Shown piece after piece: positions 37,917 to 46,559 of a stretch of DNA of 64,000 bases. The first letter of the stretch is position 1, and each line of letters begins with the position of its first letter. The notes below the pieces were generated by a model. That model searched no databases and was not told the DNA's origin. It saw nothing but the letters and a program-made list of their open reading frames with translations. The translations under genes were made by a program, and so were the position numbers. Source of the stretch: Duganella phyllosphaerae (GTDB lineage Bacteria > Pseudomonadota > Gammaproteobacteria > Burkholderiales > Burkholderiaceae_D); the NCBI RefSeq assembly GCF_001758785.1, contig NZ_LROM01000066.1, forward strand, positions 1-64,000, given 5' to 3'.

Positions 37917-40900
37917 CACGCAACGAAAACAGCAAGTCATACGCCACCGGTATCAGCCCCAGCGTGACCAGCGTACCGAGTGCCAGCCCGCCGATCATGG
38001 TGATCGCCATGCCGGTCCACAGCGGGCCGGCAAACAGCATCAGCGGCACCAGCCCGACGATGCAGGTCAGCTTGGTCATCAGGATCGGGCGGAAGCGCTT
38101 GATGGCGGCGGCCACCACGGCCTCGCGCCGGGTACAGCCGGTTTCCAGTTCGGCGTCGATCCGTTCGAGCAGCAGCACCGCGTTGTTGACGATGATGCCG
38201 GCCAGCGCGAGCAGGCCGAAGGTGGCCATGAAGCCGAACGGGTAGCCGGTGATCAGCAGCGCGGTGGCCGCGCCGATCAGCACGAACGGCACGCTCGACG
38301 CCACGATCACCACCTTGCGCAGCGAATTGAACTGCCACACGAACAGCAGCATGATTGCGCACAGCGCATGCGGCATGAAGCCCAGCAGCGCCTGGTTCAC
38401 CTCGGCCGAATCTTCCAGTTCGCCGCCCAGCCTGATCTTGTAGCCGGAATCCAGCTTGATGCCGGCGATGTCGTCGGCCAGCGTGTCGGCGATTTCGCTG
38501 GCGGTCATGCCGGGGTTGCGGCCGGTGATGGTCACGGCTGGCGCCAGGTCGCGGCGGATGATCACCGACGGCTCGCTGCCGGTCGTCACCCGCGCCACGG
38601 CGCCGAGCGGTACCGCTGCGCCGTCCGCCGGATACACCATGGTGTCTTCCGGCGCGCCGCGCTCTCTGGCGTCGCCGCGCAGCACCACCGGCACCGTCAC
38701 GCCGTCGTCGTGGATGCCGGTGATGGTGGCGCCGCCGTAGCGCAATTGCAGCGCCTTGGCGATGTCGGTGCTGGCGACGCCGGCGCGGCGGGCCTTGAGC
38801 TGGTCCACGTCGATCACGTAGCGCGGCACGCGCGCCTCCCAGTCGTCGTGGATGTCCATGGTACCCGGCAGGTTGCGCAGGCGATCGGCGATGCGTGCGG
38901 CAATGCGCTGCAATACGGCCTGGTCCGGCCCCGTCACGCGGTAGGCCACCACGCCCGACTCGGTCGAGCCGAGCGAGAAGCGCTTGGGTTCGGCGCGCAC
39001 GTCGGGCATGCTGGCCAGCGTGTGGCGGCGCACCCGGTCGATCACCGCGTCGACGTCCGTGCCCGGTTTGACGCTCACCGTAAAATACGCGATATTGGGT
39101 GCGGGCAGGGTGGGCGCCAGGCCCAGCACGATGCGCGGGCCGCCATCGGCCACGTAGCCGATGCTGTCGACCACTTCGGGATTGGCTTGCCGGTCGCCCA
39201 GCCAGGTGCTCAGGGTGCGCACCCGCTGCAACGTCACGCGCGAGTCCACGCCCGGCTGCAAGGTCACCGGGATCTGGAACTGCAGCCGGTCCGAGCGCGG
39301 CAGAAAATCGTAGGGGATCGACACCAATACGGTCACCGCACCGGCCAGCGCCACGGTCATGGTGGCGATGAACAGCAGCTTGTGCTCGAGCAGCGTGGTG
39401 ATCACGCTGCGGTAGGCGCGGTAGAAGCGGGTGTCGTAATGTTCGGCGCCCGCGTGCAGCGGCTCCACCTTGGCGAAGTGGAGGCACAGCAGCGGCGTGA
39501 CCGTGATGCTGAGCAGCCAGGAGCCGAGCAAGGTCACGGCCAGCACGATGGCCAGCGATTTCAGGTACTCGTTGGTGGACGTCTGGCCGAAGAAGAACGG
39601 CGAGAACGCCAGGATGATCGCCAGCGAGGAGGTGAGCAAGGGAATCGCCAGCGTGCGGCCGGCTTCTTCGCAGGCGTGGGCGCGGTCTTCGCCGGCCATC
39701 AGGCGCCGCTCGATGTCTTCCGCAATCACGATGCCGTTGTCCACCAGGAGGCCCAGCGCCAGGATGATGGCGGCGATCGACACGGTCTGCAATTCCACCC
39801 CGAGGGCGCGCATGGCGATCAGCGCGGCCAGGATGGTGAGCGGCACGATGGCGCCCACGATCAGGCCCGTGCGCCAGCCCAGGAACAGCATCACGACGGC
39901 CATCACGATGACGACGGTCTCGCCCATCACGTGGTGCATCTTGCTCATCTCGCGCGCGACCACGTCGGGCTGGAAGGTGACGATGTGCAGTTGGAAGCCC
40001 ACCGGCAGCTGCGCCTTGGCGCGGTCCAGGCCCACCCGCAGGGCCTTGCCGAAGTCCTCCATGCTGCGCCCGGCAGCCATCGACACCGCCATCACCACGG
40101 CCGGCTGGCCCTGGTAGATGGCAGCGCTGTCGGGCGGATCGGCGGGCGTCAGGCGCACGTCGGCCAGGTCGGCCAGGCGTACGGCGCGCGCGCCGTTTTC
40201 ACCCTTGACGCGGATCGGCACCTGGCGCAGCGACGCCACGCTGGTGAGCATGCCGGTGGTGCCCAGCGACATGGACAGGCCAGCCACCGCCGTCAGGCCG
40301 CCCGGTTCGACGATGTTCTGCGTTTGCAGCTGCTCGATCACCGCTTGCGGCGCCACGCCCGCCTCGGCCAGGCGTGCGCGGTTGAAGGAGAGGTACACGC
40401 GGTCTTCCTGCAAGCCGTGCATGGTGACGCGCTCCACGCCATCGACGGTGTAGAGTTGCGCGCGCATGGCGCGCAGCGGTCCGCGCATCTCGCTTATGCC
40501 GAAGCCCGGCGCGGTAATGGCGATCGACGCGGCGGCCACCCGGCCGAAATCATCGTCCACGAAAGGTCCGACCGTGCCTTGCGGCAGGGCGCCGCTGGCG
40601 TCGGCGGCCTTGGCGCGCACGCGCAGCCACAGCGCGGGCAGGTCGCGCACGTTGTTATACGCGGTCAGCTGGATGATGGCGTTGCCGGTGCGGGCGCTGG
40701 AGACGATGCGCTTGATGCCGGCGATCTCGCGCAACTGCTCTTCGAGCGGCTTGACCAGCAGGTCGGCCACCTGGGTGGCCGGCATGCCGGGAAATGACAC
40801 CGAGACGGTCGCTTCACGCACGGTGACGGACGGTTCTTCCTGGGACGGAAAATCGAGGAACGTGAACACGCCGACGACCAGCAGCAGCAACGCCACCACG

Positions 40901-40944
40901 ATGGTCAGCCGGCTCGATGAGAGTGCGGCGCGGGTGATGTTCAT
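37900..40944 (-). CDS. RND efflux pump, inner-membrane permease
   Basis: The 1014-residue protein is a hydrophobe/amphiphile-efflux type RND permease (AcrB-like architecture): N-terminal helix, a large periplasmic loop, helices 2-6 with the proton-relay region ALGLLVDNGIVIAEDIERR, a second loop and helices 8-12. It shows the duplicated arrangement (FGLLALAGIIVNNAVLLLERID in the second half). It pumps substrates out by proton antiport as a trimer with the MFP and OMF partners encoded upstream. It starts in an ATGA overlap with the MFP gene. Substrate unknown; the heavy-metal permease motifs were not seen. Confidence 0.93.
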   Translation of the reverse strand: MNITRAALSSSRLTIVVALLLLVVGVFTFLDFPSQEEPSVTVREATVSVSFPGMPATQVADLLVKPLEEQLREIAGIKRIVSSARTGNAIIQLTAYNNVRDLPALWLRVRAKAADASGALPQGTVGPFVDDDFGRVAAASIAITAPGFGISEMRGPLRAMRAQLYTVDGVERVTMHGLQEDRVYLSFNRARLAEAGVAPQAVIEQLQTQNIVEPGGLTAVAGLSMSLGTTGMLTSVASLRQVPIRVKGENGARAVRLADLADVRLTPADPPDSAAIYQGQPAVVMAVSMAAGRSMEDFGKALRVGLDRAKAQLPVGFQLHIVTFQPDVVAREMSKMHHVMGETVVIVMAVVMLFLGWRTGLIVGAIVPLTILAALIAMRALGVELQTVSIAAIILALGLLVDNGIVIAEDIERRLMAGEDRAHACEEAGRTLAIPLLTSSLAIILAFSPFFFGQTSTNEYLKSLAIVLAVTLLGSWLLSITVTPLLCLHFAKVEPLHAGAEHYDTRFYRAYRSVITTLLEHKLLFIATMTVALAGAVTVLVSIPYDFLPRSDRLQFQIPVTLQPGVDSRVTLQRVRTLSTWLGDRQANPEVVDSIGYVADGGPRIVLGLAPTLPAPNIAYFTVSVKPGTDVDAVIDRVRRHTLASMPDVRAEPKRFSLGSTESGVVAYRVTGPDQAVLQRIAARIADRLRNLPGTMDIHDDWEARVPRYVIDVDQLKARRAGVASTDIAKALQLRYGGATITGIHDDGVTVPVVLRGDARERGAPEDTMVYPADGAAVPLGAVARVTTGSEPSVIIRRDLAPAVTITGRNPGMTASEIADTLADDIAGIKLDSGYKIRLGGELEDSAEVNQALLGFMPHALCAIMLLFVWQFNSLRKVVIVASSVPFVLIGAATALLITGYPFGFMATFGLLALAGIIVNNAVLLLERIDAELETGCTRREAVVAAAIKRFRPILMTKLTCIVGLVPLMLFAGPLWTGMAITMIGGLALGTLVTLGLIPVAYDLLFSLRAKPAA

Positions 40945-42107
40945 GGCTGCTCCCCGGCGGCCAGCGTGGACGCTGACTGGTACGGCACCACGCGCTGGTG
41001 GTCGATCAGGAACGCGGTGCCGGCGCCGGCGACTTGCTCGCCGGGCTGCAGGCCCTCGGTGACCTCGATGCTGTCGCCGCGCTGGCAGCCCAGCACGACG
41101 GAACGGCGTTCGAGCACGTTGCCGGTGTGGTGGAACACGAACACGTGGCCGGTGCCGGACTTGGCGCCCTGCGCCACGGCCGTCAGCGGCAGGGTTGCCA
41201 CTTGCTTCGCGCCGGAGTCGATCGCGATCGACAGCGCTGCGCCGCTGCGCAGGGACGCATGCCCTGGGCCCGGCTCCGGTTGCAGGTCGAAGATGGCCTG
41301 CACTGTGCCGCCGGCGTCGATATGGTCGGCCAGGCCGCGCAGGGTGAGGCGGATGATGTTGGTGGGGTTGATGGTGTTGGTGGCGTCGTTGGCGTCGGCC
41401 GGCTCGGCGCTGCGCGCGGTCACCACGGCGCCCGGCTTGAGCGATGCGGGCAGCAGCGCGGCCGGCAGGTCGGCCACCACCTGCGGGTGGCTGTCGCCTT
41501 CGATTTGCAGCACGACCTGGCCGGCGGCGGCCAGTGCACCCGGTTGCGCCAGGCGCGCCTTGATGCGCCCGGCGTACGGCGCGCGCAGCACGCTAACACG
41601 CTGGGCGCGCGCCGCCAATTCCAGCGCGGCGGTGGCCGAGCTGTGGGCGGCGTCGGCCATCGTCACGGCCAGTTGCGCCGCATCGAGGGTGAGTTTCGAG
41701 GTGGCGCCATCGGCGTGCATGGCCTGCTGCTGGCGCAGCTGGTCGCGCCGTTCCTGCAACTGGCCGGCGGTGGAGCGCACCTGGGCCTCTGCCTGCAGTA
41801 TTTGCAGGTGGGCCGGTTCCGGGTCGAGCGTGGCCAGCACCTGGCCACGGCGGACGGTATCGCCCACGTCGACCATCACGCCGGCCACCCGGCCGCCGTT
41901 TTCGAACGACAGGTCGGCGCGCTGCGCCTGCCGTACCTGCGCCACGAAGCGGTAATCGCCGGCGGCGGTCGTGGATGGCGTGATCAGCTTGACCATGCGC
42001 AGCGGCGCTTCAGCGCGGACTGGCTGGCGGTCGCAGGCCGCCAGCTGCGTGGTGAGAACCACCAGCGCCGCTGTGCCAAGCAAGAAGGGAAAGGAACGTC
42101 GTGTCAT
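40941..42107 (-). CDS. RND efflux periplasmic adaptor (membrane fusion protein), lipoprotein
   Basis: The 388-residue protein has a lipoprotein signal (LVVLTTQLAAC) and the adaptor layout: lipoyl/barrel-sandwich halves (GRVAGVMVDVGDTVRRGQVLATLD and LRAPYAGRIKARLAQPGALAAAGQVV) around a helical hairpin (about 85-150), then beta-barrel and membrane-proximal parts. It links the RND permease with the outer-membrane factor. ATG 42107 is clear; an upstream open frame is only noise. It overlaps the permease gene by ATGA. Confidence 0.92.
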   Translation of the reverse strand: MTRRSFPFLLGTAALVVLTTQLAACDRQPVRAEAPLRMVKLITPSTTAAGDYRFVAQVRQAQRADLSFENGGRVAGVMVDVGDTVRRGQVLATLDPEPAHLQILQAEAQVRSTAGQLQERRDQLRQQQAMHADGATSKLTLDAAQLAVTMADAAHSSATAALELAARAQRVSVLRAPYAGRIKARLAQPGALAAAGQVVLQIEGDSHPQVVADLPAALLPASLKPGAVVTARSAEPADANDATNTINPTNIIRLTLRGLADHIDAGGTVQAIFDLQPEPGPGHASLRSGAALSIAIDSGAKQVATLPLTAVAQGAKSGTGHVFVFHHTGNVLERRSVVLGCQRGDSIEVTEGLQPGEQVAGAGTAFLIDHQRVVPYQSASTLAAGEQP

Positions 42108-42127
42108 GAATTCTCCTGGGCCACCGG

Positions 42128-42946
42128 TCAGTACACGTACCGGATGGTCATCATCGCTTCGACCGGCGTCTTGCGGGCCATGAGCGGGCTGTCCTTGGCG
42201 CGTTCGACAAACGGCATGGCAGTCAGTTGCACCGAGCTGTACCAGTGGTCGGCCAGCTTGTGTTCCCACTGGGCGCTGACCGAGTACGCATACAGGCCGC
42301 CCGGTGCGCGGTACGCGCTGAAACGGGTGTTGGCCGCCTGGGCATCGGTCACGCCGAAGTACGCCTGGTTGTAGCGGGCGTTGCCGACATGGACGTTGGC
42401 GCCCAGCGCGACGCGCTCGTCGCCGGCATCGATCACGTTCCACTCGGCGCCCACGCGCAGGTTCTGCCGGTCCACGTGGGACTTGAGCGTGACATCGGCC
42501 TCGGCGCTGATCGACAGCGCAGGTGTGACCTGCTGCGCGAGCAGGGTGTGCCAGGTGGCCGATCCGGGCACCTCGCCCATGCCGGCCAGGTCGCGCCCGC
42601 CGGGGCGAAACAGGTCTGATTTGACCCCGCGCCCCTGGTCGTAATGGATCGACTGCGACACGTAGAAGCCGGAGTCGGTGAGCACTTGCAGGCCGGCGCC
42701 ACGGCTGCTGTCGATGAAGAAGATGCCGCGCTGGGCGTACACCACGGGCACGAACGTGGTGGTGGTGTCGCGCGAAACCATGTAGCGCGGCGCCACCCGC
42801 ACGCCGGCGCCGATGGCCGCTTCGAGCTTGTCGCCCAGCAGGTAATTGACGGTCAGTTCGGCGCTGTGCGCGGCGGGTGTGGTGATGGCGATGGCGAGCA
42901 GGGCGGCGGAGGCGGCCAGCAGCGATGGGCGGAGCGTATCAGTCAT
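42128..42946 (-). CDS. MipA/OmpV-family outer-membrane protein
   Basis: A 272-residue protein with signal peptide (LLAASAALLAIAITTPAAHSAE) and a beta-barrel of the MipA/OmpV family: LGAGVRVAPRYMVSRDT-like start, GLYAYSVSAQWEHKLADHWY and the C-terminal VEAMMTIRYVY ending in an aromatic. Family members bind murein-synthesis enzymes or act as pores. Its location inside an efflux operon between OMF and adaptor genes is unusual but recurrent next to two-component-controlled RND pumps. It overlaps the end of the OMF gene by 8 bases. Confidence 0.85.
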   Translation of the reverse strand: MTDTLRPSLLAASAALLAIAITTPAAHSAELTVNYLLGDKLEAAIGAGVRVAPRYMVSRDTTTTFVPVVYAQRGIFFIDSSRGAGLQVLTDSGFYVSQSIHYDQGRGVKSDLFRPGGRDLAGMGEVPGSATWHTLLAQQVTPALSISAEADVTLKSHVDRQNLRVGAEWNVIDAGDERVALGANVHVGNARYNQAYFGVTDAQAANTRFSAYRAPGGLYAYSVSAQWEHKLADHWYSSVQLTAMPFVERAKDSPLMARKTPVEAMMTIRYVY

Positions 42947-44429
42947 GGTGTGGGTTATCCTGGGTGATGGGGAGGTTGAGAGAGAACGTGGTGCCATAAA
43001 AGGCGTGCAGCAAGGCAATCCGGTTGAGAGCGAGGTCGCGCGCGGCGTCGATGCGGGCCAGCGCTGCATCTTCCGTGCGCAGGTGCTCGGCCGGCAGGTC
43101 GGTGCTGTCCTGCAGGCCTTGCGCCACCCGCAGCGCCATGGCGCCGGTGCGCCGGGTGAGCGTGTCGTGGCGCTGGCGGCGGGCCGCTGCCTCGGCTTCC
43201 AGTGCGCGCTGCTGGTCGAGCGCGCCGGCCACTTCCTGGAACGCCGCCTCGATGGTTTGCGCATAGCTGGCCACAGCGGCGTCCTTGCGCAGTTCGGCCG
43301 CGTCGAGCTGCGCCTGGTTGCGGCCGCCGTCGAAGATCGGCAGGCTTATCGTGGGATTGAAAGTCCAGGCGCGGCTGCCCGACTTGAACAGGCCACCGAG
43401 ATCCTCGCTGACCGATCCCACGCCGGTGGTGAGCCGTATCGACGGGAAGAACGCCGCGCGCGCCGCGCCTATGTCGGCATGGCGCGCCTTCAGTTCGGCT
43501 TCGGCCTGGCGGATGTCGGGGCGATCGAGCAGGATGCGGGCGTCGAGGTCGCGCAGCGTAGCGAGCGGCAAGGGGCTGGCGGCCAGCGATTCCACGCCGC
43601 CGGTGGCGCCCACCGACGCGGCAGCAGCGTAGCCGGTGAGGACGTCGAGCGCACGCTGCGCCGTCGCGTACCGGCCCGCCGCAGCGATGGTGGCGGCATG
43701 ATGGGCGGCGGTGGCGGCGCGCTGCGCCTCGAGCTGGTCGCGCGAGATCAGGCCCACGTCGAACTGGCGCTGCGTATAGGCGTCGAGCTGGCGCTGATAA
43801 CCATCGGTGATCTGCAGCACGCGCAGGGCGGCGCTGCCGGCCACGAGCTGGGTGTGGGCGCGCAGCACTTCGGCGATCAGCCCGGCGCGCACGGCAGCGG
43901 CGCCTTGTTCCGAACCGGCGTAGCGGTCCTGCGCCGCCTGCGCCATCGAGCGTAATCTGCCGAAGATGTCGAGGTCATAGTCCAAGCCGATGCCGGCGGC
44001 GCTGTAGTGTTCGCGCTCGGTCGCCTCCAGGTCGGGATTGTCGAAGCTGGTGCGCTTGCCTTCCGCCTGCAGTGACACGGTCGGCAGGCGCGCCGCGCCT
44101 TCCAGGCGGGCCAGTGCGCGCGCTTCGTCCACGCGGCGCATGGCCACCCGGTATTGGGCATTGTGGGCCAGCGCCTGTTCGACCAGCGTGGTCAGCATGG
44201 ACAATTGCGCGGCGCCGTGTTGCGGGGCGAAGTTGGCCAGCAAGCGTGCTTCGGCCGGGTTCAACGGGGCGGTGCCGACCGATGCTGTGGCGACACCAGC
44301 GACACCGGCGATACCGGTGGCGCCCAGCGTGGCAGGCAGCACCGGCATGGGCGGGCGTTGATACACGGGGGCCAGCGAGCAGCCGCCGAGCAGCAGCGTG
44401 CAGAGAAAAACGGGAAGTCGAGCGGGCAT
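42939..44429 (-). CDS. RND efflux outer-membrane factor (NodT/OprM type)
   Basis: The 496-residue lipoprotein (LLLGGC lipobox) belongs to the TolC-like OMF family: two OEP repeats with long helices (SMLTTLVEQALAHNAQYRVAMRRVDEAR; LDRPDIRQAEAELKARHADIGAARAAFFPSI) and FNPTISLPIFDGGRN. It forms the exit duct for the pump. ATG 44429 gives a proper lipoprotein signal. It is the promoter-proximal gene of the four-gene operon OMF-MipA-MFP-RND. Confidence 0.92.
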   Translation of the reverse strand: MPARLPVFLCTLLLGGCSLAPVYQRPPMPVLPATLGATGIAGVAGVATASVGTAPLNPAEARLLANFAPQHGAAQLSMLTTLVEQALAHNAQYRVAMRRVDEARALARLEGAARLPTVSLQAEGKRTSFDNPDLEATEREHYSAAGIGLDYDLDIFGRLRSMAQAAQDRYAGSEQGAAAVRAGLIAEVLRAHTQLVAGSAALRVLQITDGYQRQLDAYTQRQFDVGLISRDQLEAQRAATAAHHAATIAAAGRYATAQRALDVLTGYAAAASVGATGGVESLAASPLPLATLRDLDARILLDRPDIRQAEAELKARHADIGAARAAFFPSIRLTTGVGSVSEDLGGLFKSGSRAWTFNPTISLPIFDGGRNQAQLDAAELRKDAAVASYAQTIEAAFQEVAGALDQQRALEAEAAARRQRHDTLTRRTGAMALRVAQGLQDSTDLPAEHLRTEDAALARIDAARDLALNRIALLHAFYGTTFSLNLPITQDNPHHD

Positions 44430-44632
44430 GGTGGCGTTGGTGTTGTCGGAATGCCGCCAGCTTCCCACTCAATGGTGCAGGTACTTTGTGGAAAGTATCA
44501 AGAAATGGTGTGGACCGGGTATCGAGGAGCGTGAAGAACCTGCGCCTCCACCATTTCTCCATCAATCCATCATCGAAACTGCACGGACGAATCGTAACCT
44601 GCCTGGCATCATAGCCAACCCAGGTAAAGAAT
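44430..44632. other. Divergent promoter region
   Basis: About 200 bases separate the OMF gene and the VirK/YbjX gene and must carry both promoters. No clear operator repeat was spotted and no gene is seen. Confidence 0.35.
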
Positions 44633-45541
44633 ATGTCGCACTTTTCTTCGCAAGTCACGATCCGCTCGGGAGCGCAGGGCAACAGTCGGTTGAGCAGGGC
44701 GCGAGAATTGATCAAGCTGCTGGCACGAAGCATTACCCAGCCGCATGCCAGCCATGGCTGGCTCGGACTACTCAATTCGGACCCCATCTTCAGCGACCTG
44801 GTCGCGGCCCGTCCGCGCCTGGTGGGCAAGGTATTCCGCCCGTATCTGTCCAATACGTTCGACAGCGGCCAGCGGACGTCGCTGCTGATCGGCCACTATC
44901 ATTCGGTCTTGCGCGAGGGATGGGGGCCGCTGGTGGTGCAGGCCGCGCGCACGGGCGTGGAGCTGGGCAGCATTCGCGGCAAATCGGGCCACACGCTCAG
45001 CATCGTGTTACGTGCGATCGAGCCGATGGACCGCGAGGGCGAGCTGACCTTGCAGCTGATGCATGACGATGTCCATGTTTATTGCTGCGCATTTTCCCTG
45101 ATCCAATCGGCCAGTGGCATCTACCTGGGTATCGGCTGCCTGCAGGGACCACGCGGCGATACCAGCCTCGACATCGTGCGCGAGGCCACTCGTCAACTTC
45201 ACGGACTGCGACCGAAAAACCTGCTGCTGAAGGTGATCTCGGCGATCGGCCACCAATACGGCTGCGCCGGCATGCGCCTGGTGGGCAACCGCAACCGCGC
45301 CGTGCGCCGCGCCTTAAAGGACGGCAAGGTGCACGCCGACTACGATGCCTTCTGGCTCGAGTGCGGCGCCCAGCGGCGCGCCGATGGCGACTACGACATG
45401 CCGTGCGCGCCACTGGCGCCGCCCGATTTCGCCAGTATCGCGTCGAGCAAGCGGTCGGTGGCCAGGCAGCGGTATGAACTGCTGCGCCAATTCACGTCAT
45501 CCATCAGCGCTACGCTGCAGCATGCGCGCCAGTATGCGTGA
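44633..45541 (+). CDS. VirK/YbjX family protein (DUF535)
   Basis: A 302-residue cytoplasmic protein of the VirK/YbjX (DUF535) family. Typical blocks are RPRLVGKVFRPYLSNTFDS, IGHYHSVL, LTLQLMHDDVHVYCCAFSL, GCLQGPRGD and LHGLRPKNLLLKVISAIGHQYG, together with YDAFWLECG near the end. Members help with surface or lipid modification and resistance to antimicrobial peptides in enterobacteria; the mechanism is unknown. It stands alone, divergent from the efflux operon. Confidence 0.88.
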   Translation: MSHFSSQVTIRSGAQGNSRLSRARELIKLLARSITQPHASHGWLGLLNSDPIFSDLVAARPRLVGKVFRPYLSNTFDSGQRTSLLIGHYHSVLREGWGPLVVQAARTGVELGSIRGKSGHTLSIVLRAIEPMDREGELTLQLMHDDVHVYCCAFSLIQSASGIYLGIGCLQGPRGDTSLDIVREATRQLHGLRPKNLLLKVISAIGHQYGCAGMRLVGNRNRAVRRALKDGKVHADYDAFWLECGAQRRADGDYDMPCAPLAPPDFASIASSKRSVARQRYELLRQFTSSISATLQHARQYA

Positions 45542-45563
45542 GCTGCCACTCCAGCGGGACCGG

Positions 45564-46454
45564 TCAGCCCGGCGCCTCGGACCGTGCGGATTTCTCATTG
45601 GCAGCGTCACGTAAATGCCGGCTTATGAAGTCGGCGGCGGCTTCCTGCTGACCGTCGAGCAGCAGGTCGATCAACACCAGGTGTTCGCGGCAACGCCGCG
45701 CTGCAGCTGCACGGTCGAACGACTTTCTGTACTCCATCAGCCGGCGCAAGCTGTTCAAGCGCGTCAGTGCATCGATGATGAAGACATTGCCCGAGCATTC
45801 GGCGATGGTTTCATGCAGCTGGGTATTGGCATTGAAGATATCCGCCGCCGACGCATCGTTGATGTGATCGAGCAGTTCGCGTTGTTGCAGTTCGCAGCGC
45901 CTGAGCGCGGCCAGGTTGGCGCGGAACGTCGGCTCGAGGATGCCCGCCGACTCGATCAGGATGCGAAAGCGGTAACCCTGGTCATAGGTGTCGGCCGACG
46001 TCAGTACTGGCCGGAACTGCCAACCGTGTCCCGGCAGCCGTTCGATCCAGCCCTCCTGCACCATGCGCCGCAGCACGGCCGCCAGTTGCGCGCGCGTGAG
46101 GTCGTAGCGGCGCGCAAATTCGTTTTCGGTGACGCGCTCCGGCAGTTTGCCTTCGAGCCGGTCTTCGGCAATCGCGAAGTACGCCTGTTCCAGCGGATCC
46201 GGCGCGGTCAGCAGCGCCTCCGGCGTCTGGTGCAGGGCCGCGCCGTGCTCCGAGACGGCGTGGCCGCCATCGTCCTGTTCAGTCAGGATGCCTTCATCGG
46301 CCAGGCGTCTTAACGCCTCCCGCACCGGCGAACGCGACACCTTGAAGCGCTCGGCCAGCGCGCGCTCGGTCAGCCGTGCCCCTGTCGGCATGGCGTGTAA
46401 AGCGAGGTATTGCTTGATCTGTAAAACCAGATTGTCGGATATGCGGCGCGGCAT
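45564..46454 (-). CDS. GntR-family regulator with two winged-helix domains and FCD domain
   Basis: A 296-residue regulator. The first winged helix (about 5-70) has the GntR pattern ARLTERALAERFKVSRSPVREALRRLADEGIL. Residues about 105-160 form a second winged helix (ERVTENEFARRYDLTRAQLAAVLRRMVQEGWIERLPG). The C-terminus is an FCD ligand-binding domain with YRFRILIESAGI, FHE-like LHETIAECSGN and REHLVLIDLLLDG histidines. It is divergent from the aldehyde dehydrogenase operon and is probably its ligand-controlled repressor, acting at the palindrome at 46485-46509. Start ATG 46454 fits the family. Confidence 0.88.
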   Translation of the reverse strand: MPRRISDNLVLQIKQYLALHAMPTGARLTERALAERFKVSRSPVREALRRLADEGILTEQDDGGHAVSEHGAALHQTPEALLTAPDPLEQAYFAIAEDRLEGKLPERVTENEFARRYDLTRAQLAAVLRRMVQEGWIERLPGHGWQFRPVLTSADTYDQGYRFRILIESAGILEPTFRANLAALRRCELQQRELLDHINDASAADIFNANTQLHETIAECSGNVFIIDALTRLNSLRRLMEYRKSFDRAAAARRCREHLVLIDLLLDGQQEAAADFISRHLRDAANEKSARSEAPG

Positions 46455-46472
46455 TGGTATTTTTTTGGCGGC

Positions 46473-46509
46473 TTGACATGAATAAAAAAACCATTTTACA
46501 TGGTTTTTT
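46473..46509 (+). promoter_or_regulatory. Promoter with overlapping palindrome of the dehydrogenase operon
   Basis: TTGACA (46473-46478) is a perfect -35 box, with TTACAT as -10 candidate after 17 bases (46496-46501). A perfect 10-bp inverted repeat, AAAAAACCAT (46485-46494) and ATGGTTTTTT (46500-46509) with a 5-base spacer, covers the -10 region. A repressor bound there would block transcription; the adjacent GntR protein is the likely binder. Confidence 0.7.
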
Positions 46510-46559
46510 AAGTGCGTAAAATACCAAATAGAGCCGACCCCTTCCCCAGGAAGGAAAAC

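Noticed and set aside
37876..40797. 973-codon open frame on the plus strand
   Set aside because: It is antisense to the RND permease; the product is full of H, Q, R and A runs typical of shadow frames in GC-rich DNA.
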